A DNA stretch of 64,000 nucleotides from Dendrobium chrysotoxum (lineage: Eukaryota > Streptophyta > Magnoliopsida > Asparagales > Orchidaceae). The stretch is taken from NCBI GenBank assembly GCA_019925795.1, contig CM034300.1, positions 58,346,023 to 58,410,022 of the forward strand, written 5' to 3'. A model generated the notes under the pieces. That model did not search any database and was not told the origin of the DNA. It saw only the letters and a list, made by a program, of their open reading frames with translations. Positions 57,590 to 64,000 of this stretch are shown in pieces; positions within the stretch are counted from its first letter, which is position 1, and each line of letters begins with the position of its first letter. Made by a program: the position numbers and the translations under genes.

Positions 57590-58207
57590 ATAGTTTCATG
57601 CTTAAAAGCCATAGAAAGGAACCATTGCTAGATTTTTATTCAAAAATTGATAGAACTTTTTCTAAAATTAGAACCATCAAAAGGATTTTGAAAATGGCGG
57701 GCTCTATTCAAGAGTTAGATCATTCTAGACCTCTTAAAGGTTTTGCAAACCCAATGGTAGACATAATTCATTAGAGCATAAATATACCTTCCATCTAAGC
57801 TAATAATTTTGAATTAAAGCCTGTAATCATTCAGATGGTACAAAATTTTCAATTTTGGGGAACTCCCATTAAAGATCCTAACTTATATTTTGCAAATTTA
57901 TTAGAAATTTATGTAATATTTAAGTACAATGGTGTTAGTGATGATGCCATTAGACTTAAATTGTTCCCATTTCTCTAAGAGACAAGAAAAAAATGTGGTT
58001 AAATTCTTTACCCCCAAACTCTATTACCACATGGAATGAACAGGGCCATAAATTTTTAGGAAAGTATTTTCCATCTTCTAAAACTGCCAAACCTAGAAAT
58101 GATATTACTTTATTTACTCAGTTAGAAGGAGAATCTATTTTTGAGAGTTGGGAGAGATTCAAAGAGATGCTTAGAAAGTTCCCTCATCATGCCTTACTTG
58201 ATTGGTT
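57590..58207 (+). pseudogene. Gag of the Athila-like element, truncated
   Basis: The open stretch 57580-57774 includes the N-terminal region (MLKSHRKEP to the Asn-Pro-Met-Val segment). After stops the capsid follows: KLFPF (about 57959-57973), WLNSLPPNSITTWNEQ (57996-58043), KFLGKYFP, then KPRNDITLFTQLEGES (about 58092-58139), ESWERFKEMLRK and PHHALLDWF ending at 58209. This is the Retrotrans_gag capsid pattern. The sequence changes abruptly at 58208 into copia LTR. Only about three stops interrupt it. Confidence 0.9.
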
Positions 58208-58917
58208 TGTGAGAGAGGGAGAAGATCCTTGTGGGTATCAAGGGAGTGTGAGAGGGAGTTGAACACGGTTACTTAAACAAACTTGCACCTGAGTTCCTCC
58301 ATGTATCAAAGTTTATTTTGAAGGAAGCTTTTGAGAGAAGACCTCTTTGGTGTCAAAGGAAACGGCTACTCCGCCACCTTAGGGAAGATGAAAGTGATTC
58401 AAGGTTCTCTACCTTCAACATGAGGGTGAAAAGGATTTCAAGATATTTTCCTTCATAAGGAGGGTGAAAAAAGATTCTAGGTTCTCTGCCTCACCTTGAG
58501 GGTAAAAAGATTACGATCCCCTGCCGCACTGGGTTAGTGAAAGAGATTTTGTAAGGGCTTCTCTGTGTAGTTGTGATTGCTAAAGAAGAGTCGCTAAAAT
58601 TTTAGTGCAATACTCAGAGAAGAGGACTCTAGGGAGTGGACATAGGTTATGGTTTGATCGAACCATTATAAAATTGTGGTGTGTTCATTCTGGTTTTTTA
58701 ATTTTTCTTCACTTTACTTTTTTACATTTTATTTATGTAAAAAATTGCATGATTGAAAATCTATAGTTGATTTTTTGTTATGTTGATTAAACTATCATTA
58801 ACATTATTATAACCTTTGATAAGTTTCTTAGCTTTCACCTCGGGTGATAGTTTTGCTTTCACATTGGTGTTCCTAGGGATATTTCACTAAAGCTTAACAT
58901 CGTACAATAAACTTTCA
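58208..58917 (+). repeat. Partial 5' LTR of copia-3
   Basis: Matches 61070-61836 from GTGAGAGAGGGAGAAGATCC on, with the 39-bp type repeats (58385-58530) and the end AAACTTTCA. The U3 side of the LTR is missing and is replaced by gypsy gag. Confidence 0.88.
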
Positions 58918-58919
58918 AT

Positions 58920-58930
58920 TGGTATTAGAG
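58920..58930 (+). other. Primer binding site of copia-3
   Basis: TGGTATTAGAG, the initiator tRNA-Met type site with one C-to-T change, two bases after the LTR end. Confidence 0.85.
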
Positions 58931-58976
58931 AAGTTCTCACAATTAGCATTTTAGAAAATCTTAAAAAAATTGATCC

Positions 58977-59980
58977 ATGACACAATTTAAAAATAGAAAC
59001 ATCACGGAGGGTTATTCTATAATTCATCCACCTTTATTTGATAACATACAATTTAATTTTTAAAAAATCTGTGGCATATGATTCAAATTGGTTATTCTGT
59101 ACTATCACATATTATCTATGGAGTCAAAACTAACTTTCCTTTTATCGAATGGAGTAGAGAAGAATAAGTCCCTACATAACTGAATGATAAATGCTTAAAC
59201 TATTTTTTTGTGCACTTAAGTCTGAAGATTACATAAAAGTTTCAACATGTACCACTGAGAAGGATATTTGGGATAGATTATGCATTACATACGAAGGTAC
59301 TAGTGAAGTCAAAAAAACTAGGTTAAATATATTATTACATGATTATGAACTTTTTCACATAAAATTTTATGAGACTATCTCAGACATCTATATTAGGTTT
59401 ACTCAAATAGTGACATCATTACATACTTTAGGTAGAGAACTTTCAAACTCTGAGAAGGTCAATAAAATTCTATATTATGTACCTAATAATTGTGATGCCA
59501 AAGTTACTTTTATATGTGAATCTAAAGACTGGAATGCTTATTGTATTGATAATATGCTTGGCTCACTCATTACCTAAGAGCAAAGTGTGAGTCAAAGACT
59601 TTCGGATGCAGGTGATAAGAGAATAGAGAATACTATAATGCTAAAGGCCAAAGACACAAATAAAAATAGCTTAGGAGATGATGTGAGTGTGGAGATAGCT
59701 TTAATAACAAGCTAATTCAAAAGTTTCCTGAAGCATAAGCCAAAGCATCAACTAAATTGAAGCAAAGGTAAAAATGGTAAAAATGATATATTTTCTTCTG
59801 ACATTATTTACTTTGGGTGTAGGAAACCTATACATCTAAAATTTGAATGCCCCAATCTTAAAAGCCACCTTGTGAAGGAAAACGGTGAGAATAAGCCAAA
59901 TACAAAAAGGGGAAATGAAAGAAATAAAAAATCTTCGGGGTAGACTTAACCTCTGACTCATCAGAATAGGAGCAAGAAGA
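58977..59980 (+). pseudogene. Copia-3 gag
   Basis: It starts at ATG 58977 (MTQFKNRNITEGYS), matching the other two gags by position after the primer site. After stops and a shift the open frame 59191-59577 holds the capsid-like UBN2 region: FCALKSEDYIKVSTCTTEKD, DRLCITYEGTSEVKKTRLN and LLHDYELF, ending SKDWNAYCIDNMLGSLIT. Then come a Lys-rich segment and a zinc knuckle FGCRKPIHLKFEC (about 59813-59852), in which the first Cys is Tyr. The reading fades into EEEVTNLC (about 59973-59995), a block known from the Sirevirus gag, where the deletion begins. It is the only protein the element could ever have carried in this form. Confidence 0.9.
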
Positions 59981-59995
59981 GGAGGTAACGAACTT

Positions 59996-60479
59996 ATGCT
60001 GAATAGTCAAGGATTCAATTGTTAATTCCGATCATGTATAAGTATGTTAAAGTTTGTTTGTGTATTTATTTATCTATTTTATTTATTTAGTTTTATAATA
60101 ATTATGTTTTATGCATGATTGTATGTTGCAGTTTCTTTTTGCATGTTTTCATTTTTTTCTTTTTTTTGTGTTGTGTTACAATTATTATCTTCCCCTTCTT
60201 TAAAATTTTCTTATTTCTTACTTGTAGTTTTATTTATGTGTTGTGTTATCTCTCCTTTTTAGTGATGTCAAAAGGGAAAGTATTTATTTGGTTGTATTTG
60301 TTTTTTTTTTGTTATTTAGTTTTAAATTTAATTTCTTAAATTAAAACTAAAAATTAAAAAAAATATTTTTCCCCTATTTTTTTTTATAATTCTCTTAGTG
60401 AGAGAGAGATTAGGAGAAAATATTATTAGTTTACAAATTCAACCAATAATGTTTATCATCATAAAAAGTGAGAGATTAT
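59996..60479 (+). other. 3' UTR of copia-3 with polypurine tract
   Basis: T-rich noncoding sequence; the open frame 60115-60339 encodes only Phe/Leu/Cys runs from T-rich DNA and is not credible as a gene. It ends in AAAAAGTGAGAGATTAT (60463-60479), a purine-rich stretch ahead of the LTR. A pol deletion junction should lie near 59996-60030. Confidence 0.7.
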
Positions 60480-61836
60480 TGTAACTTGGGCTCCCGAGTT
60501 TATACTTTTGATGATAACTAATATTATTGATTACCTCTTATTTCTCCTAGTATTTGTAGTGCATATTTATTTTGTGTATATACTAATATTTCAGGTACAT
60601 CATCTACCATTCAATAAAGATTCAGGGCTCAAGATTAATTGAAAGAGTCTGTAATATTCATTTTTTTATTTTTGATTTCTTGAGTCAAGTCCTATAAGGA
60701 TGTATGTTAGCCTGGTGGCCATGCATACACATGCACACTCAAAGGAGTGAGATAGTGAGAAAATTAGAATTGTAATTTTTTCTGAACTAATTGTATTGTA
60801 TGACCAGCAATTCAGAAAAATCATTGAAATGGATAATTGGCAAAATTAAGGCTATTTGAACTCATCATACTATACTATCAAGATCGTATAGGATGATCAA
60901 TTGAAATCAATATCTCAGCTGTCAATCATAATTTAGGTAATATTTTGAATTTCAAGATCGTAGTTAGTGTTAACATATTTCTCATAAGACTTTGTAAGAG
61001 TATTTTTGGCATTAATTGATTTATTTTTCTTCTGAAGAAAGCTTGAAGAGAGAGCCTAGAGCTTGGGAGAAAAAGGGTGGAATTTGTGAGAGTGGGAGAA
61101 GATCCTTGTGGGTTTTAAGGGAGTGTGAGAGGGAGTTCCACAAGGTTGCTCCGGCGAACTTGGACCTGTTTTCCTCTATATATCAAGGTTTTTCTTGAGG
61201 AAAGCTTTGGGAAGAAGACCTCTTTGGTGTTAAAAGATCTGGCTACTCTACCGCACCAGGGAAGGTGAAAGTGATTCGAGGCTTTCTACCTTCACTAGAA
61301 GGGTAAAAAAGGATTCCAGGTTCTCTACCTTTACTAGGAGGGTGAAAAAGGATTCTAGGTTCTCAGCCTTCACCAGAAGGGTGAAAAAGGATTCCAAGTT
61401 CTCTACCTCACCAAGAGGGTGAAAAGATTACTATCCTTTGTCACACTGGGTTGGTAGAAGAGATTTTATAAGGGCTTCTCCGCCTAGTTATGGGGGGCTA
61501 AAGGAAACTCACTAAAAGTTTAGTGTAATACTCAAAGAGGAGGACTCCAAAGAGTGGATGTAGGTTATGGTTTGACCGAACCACTATAAAATTCTGATGT
61601 GTCCATTCTGATTTTTTAAGTTTTTTGCACTTTACTTTTTTTGCATTTTATTTATGTAAAAAATTGCATGATTGAAAATCTGTTGTTGATATTTCATTGT
61701 GTTGATTAAACTATCATCACCATTATTATAACATTTGATAAGTGTACAAGTTTCTGCATCAGGTAATAGTTTTAATTTCATATTGGTATGCCTAAGGATA
61801 GTTCACTAAGGCTTAACATCCTACAACGAACCTTCA
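60480..61836 (+). repeat. 3' LTR of copia-3
   Basis: 1,357 bp, TGTAACTTGGGCTCCCGAG ... CGAACCTTCA (TG...CA). It shares its first 150 bases with the LTR at 38018 and its last 770 with the partial LTR at 58208. It includes GATCGTATAGGATGATC-like palindromes (60870-60900) and five 39-bp type units (61265-61440). Confidence 0.9.
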
Positions 61837-63394
61837 CCTACTAGTTAGTAAATTGTAAAGGAAATCATCCCATGTTGCCTATTAAAGGATCATGATTAGT
61901 CTTATTAGTGTATTTTAAAAGATTGATTAGTAGAAAGTCTATCAAGGAGGATCATACTAGTTTGTACATTATAAAAGACATGAATCCTGATTAGCCTGAT
62001 GCCTATTATTTAAAGAATTAAATAAGTAGCCGCATTTAGATTTGCATCTTTGTATATATGTAGAAATCTTAACTTGTTGTAGGTGGAGCCTAGACACCTT
62101 TCTTTATACAATGGTATTTGCCATTTTTTTGCATATTACATTATTTTATACATTGGTTCATTCATATATTCATTACATTCATAGGTTGGTAGATCACTTG
62201 CATTAGGGGGTAGTTTATTTTCCAAGGTTTCTTTGCATCGTATGTGTCCTTACAAGGTTACATACGATAGGCTCTTAGGATTTCATGATATTTATATTAT
62301 AGACTTGAACATCTTTATGAATATATGCATACTTGCAAGCATATTTACTTTCCTACTATGTACACAAAATAATGCACACAAACCTATAACAAGTAAGGGG
62401 CGACCTAGCAATGGTGTTGAGCCTACTATTTCCTATAGGTTTAAGGCCATTATGCTGTCAAATTTTCAAAAAAATTGGTCATATAGAATAAGTTAATTAT
62501 ATAGTTTATATTGAATTAAATGTATCACAGAGAATCTAAAGTATAAGTAAAAATCATTTTAAAGTGCATTAGCTAGGTGCATGACATCTTCAAGATCCTA
62601 ATTAAAGTCTGAACCTAAATCCTAAATTCTAGTTAAATAATAACTATCTACCTTACATGCATTAGACTTGAAAGAAAAGTTTTAAAAATGTGTGCTTAGG
62701 TGGTAAGCTAACTATTCAGTCTAAGTAAACATAAGTACAGATTGGTATATTCTTGTACTTCCTTCTAGAAGGATTATCCTGACTTTCTAATAAATTTTAA
62801 ACTTAAATGTAAATTAAATCCTAATTTAAATTCATAAATCTCAATTATAGAATAGGTTAGAGTGTTTTTGGGTTATTCTAGAATCTCAAGCACTCTTTAC
62901 CTTTCTTCCATTAATTTAGTCGAGAATTGTTTAAATTTTGAACCTTTCCTTGTTGATAGGTTTAAACTCAAAATCCTACTCCTAAATCCTAGTAAAATTA
63001 AGAAGTTTAGTTATCACTTCAATCTTGAATTTTCTCAAGAATTGGTTGGGGATGTAATTAGCTATAAAGGCTTGCCTCTATAAGAGACCTAGAACCCAAT
63101 AAGAAAAATAAATCCTGCTTTAGTTTGTTAGAGCTTGAGAAAATTCTTGGATGTAGATTAATGTCTAATTCATGGTTAGTTCATTTTTGAAATGATAGGA
63201 GGATATTATTTTTATCTTTTGAGATGAATATTACATTTCTTATGTTGAGTTTGATTATGAAAATAAATTCTATTTCCATTATTAAATCTACATTGAAACA
63301 CCTATCTTTCTTTCAAGATAGTATGTTGTTAGCTATACAGATTTGATAAAAAAAGTGCAAAATAGTTTGTACAATTTATGTGTCAACACCATAA
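61837..63394 (+). other. Degenerate AT-rich sequence, probably a distant Tat-like LTR fragment
   Basis: There is no gene here; short open frames (62233-62496, 62862-63083) have no recognisable domain. A stretch at 63049-63096 (GATGTAATTAGCTAT...AGAGACCTAGAACCCA) is clearly similar to 33065-33112 in the right Tat LTR. GGGGTAGTTTATTTTCC near 62206 resembles GGTGGTAGTTTACCC at about 32145. Their order agrees with that of the Tat LTR. Boundaries and family are uncertain. Confidence 0.45.
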
Positions 63395-63690
63395 AAAATA
63401 GCTAAGCTTAGGAACGATATAACATCATTTACTCAATTAGATGGGGAATCAATATATGAAGCATCGGAAAGGTTTATGGAATTGCTTCAAAAATGTCCAC
63501 ACTCCACACCATGTATTACCATACTAGTTGATTATTCATACTTTTTATAGTGGATTATTAGGCTCTCTTAGGTCACTCATTGATGCTACCGCAAAAGGTT
63601 CAATAATAGCAAAACCCTTTGATGAAGCTTATGTTTTAGTCAAGGAAATAGCAACTAATAACTTACAATGGCCTTTTTGAAATTTGTTCA
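63395..63690 (+). pseudogene. Fragment of a second Athila-like gag
   Basis: It opens within KLRNDITSFTQLDGESIYEA (63405-63464), then SERFMELLQKCPH, and after a frame change SLIDATAKGSIIAKPFDEAY (about 63570-63631), ending NNLQWP. It is the same capsid region as 58090-58207 and continues further into the gag, but it is a different copy with its own stops. No LTR or primer site precedes it. Confidence 0.85.
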
Positions 63691-64000
63691 GCCATTTTTT
63701 TATAATTTTTAAATTTTTATAAGGGTCTTTCAATTTCAGTATCAAACAAGATTTCTACTGACTATTTATTACTACTCATGCAATAGTAAGAAAAATAATA
63801 GAAAATGTGTAAAATACTGAATAATAATAATTAGTATTAAGCAAGGCAATACTAAGCAAGTATAATAAAATTAAAACTAGATTAAATTAACAGTTTGTTT
63901 AGCTATATAAAATATAAAATAGGATAATTAATTTCAATGTTCTTCGCTTACAGACACTACTTATTCCTCTAAATATTATTTAATTTATTAAGGTGTAAAT
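63691..64000 (+). other. AT-rich sequence at the window end
   Basis: No gene, repeat or signal seen; it may be a continuation of the gag element with all reading frames lost. Confidence 0.5.

Larger units (their letters stand above)
55907..58207 (+). mobile_element. Athila-like Ty3/gypsy element, LTR plus gag only
   Basis: It consists of an LTR (55907-57483), a primer site right after it, and a gag with a gypsy capsid domain, broken off at 58207 where copia-3 LTR sequence begins. Pol and the second LTR are not in the window. A related gag fragment occurs at 63395. The LTR starts TGATGAGCG, a start common in Athila-type LTRs. Confidence 0.85.
58208..61836 (+). mobile_element. Copia-3, internally deleted Sirevirus-like element with a broken 5' LTR
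   Basis: It consists of a partial 5' LTR (58208-58917), primer site, gag and its zinc knuckle, then a 3' UTR and the complete 3' LTR (60480-61836). Protease, integrase, RT and RNase H are absent: sequence passes from the region after the zinc knuckle directly to the 3' UTR. The 5' LTR begins at a point equivalent to about 61055 in the 3' LTR. This is a non-autonomous deletion derivative. CCTAC follows the right end; no left copy is present because the left end is lost. Confidence 0.85.

Noticed and set aside
60115..60339. Possible small membrane protein of 74 codons, very hydrophobic
   Set aside because: T-rich DNA gives Phe, Leu and Cys in any frame; it lies in the 3' UTR of a retrotransposon and has no counterpart in the related elements.
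1..64000. Host protein-coding gene, tRNA or rRNA in the window
   Set aside because: Every coding block I can recognise belongs to a retrotransposon family; I saw no tRNA cloverleaf pattern and no rRNA-like sequence. Weak or short genes could be missed by eye.

Overview
This window looks like intergenic chromatin from a flowering plant with a large, transposon-filled genome. It is AT-rich, and I find no host gene, tRNA, rRNA or CRISPR array. Essentially everything I recognise is retrotransposon sequence in several nested layers, with coding regions broken by stops and frameshifts. The families are typical of plants: L1-type LINEs with an RNase H domain, a very large Ty3/gypsy element of the Tat/Ogre type, an Athila-like gypsy element, and several Ty1/copia elements with Sirevirus features (a coiled coil in Gag, an extra ORF after pol, multiple polypurine tracts). 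The species cannot be named from this sequence.

Layout. (1) 1-4957: LINE A (+), with endonuclease, reverse transcriptase, zinc-binding region, RNase H, 3' UTR and A-tail. (2) 4958-36960: LINE B (+), which keeps ORF1 and a 3' UTR but no ORF2. Its ORF1 is split at 5711/33557 by (3) a 27.8-kb Tat/Ogre-like element (5712-33556, target-site duplication GCCAC). That element has direct LTRs at 5712-11988 and 30222-33556, a gag-protease region at about 13080-17290, the remains of pol at 25551-28760, and a 51-bp tandem array at 28925-30005. Inside it lies (4) an 8.2-kb solo LTR of the same family, inverted (17297-25545, TSD GGGCC). A copia solo LTR (35022-36725, TSD GTTGT) sits in the LINE B 3' UTR. 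(5) 37008-38017: the 5' part of LINE C (+).

(6) 38018-55906: copia-1 (+), whose gag is split at 40325/52010 by (7) a full-length Sirevirus-like element on the minus strand (40326-52004). That element has two 1.8-kb LTRs, primer binding site, gag, protease, integrase, RT, RNase H and a 366-codon accessory ORF between pol and the 3' LTR. (8) 55907-58207: LTR, primer binding site and gag of an Athila-like gypsy element that truncates copia-1. (9) 58208-61836: copia-3 (+), an internally deleted derivative with a broken 5' LTR, gag, 3' UTR and complete 3' LTR. (10) 61837-64000: degenerate sequence with a probable distant Tat-like LTR and a second Athila-like gag fragment.

Working together: each element once encoded its own replication machinery, and none looks autonomous now. 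The breaks are dominated by G-to-A and C-to-T changes (Trp, Gln or Arg codons to stops, Asp to Asn, Cys to Tyr, lost CpG), as expected from long residence as methylated DNA. The least decayed element is the minus-strand Sirevirus. The order of insertion can be read from the nesting: LINE B before the Tat element before its internal solo LTR, and LINE C before copia-1 before both the Sirevirus and the Athila-like element.
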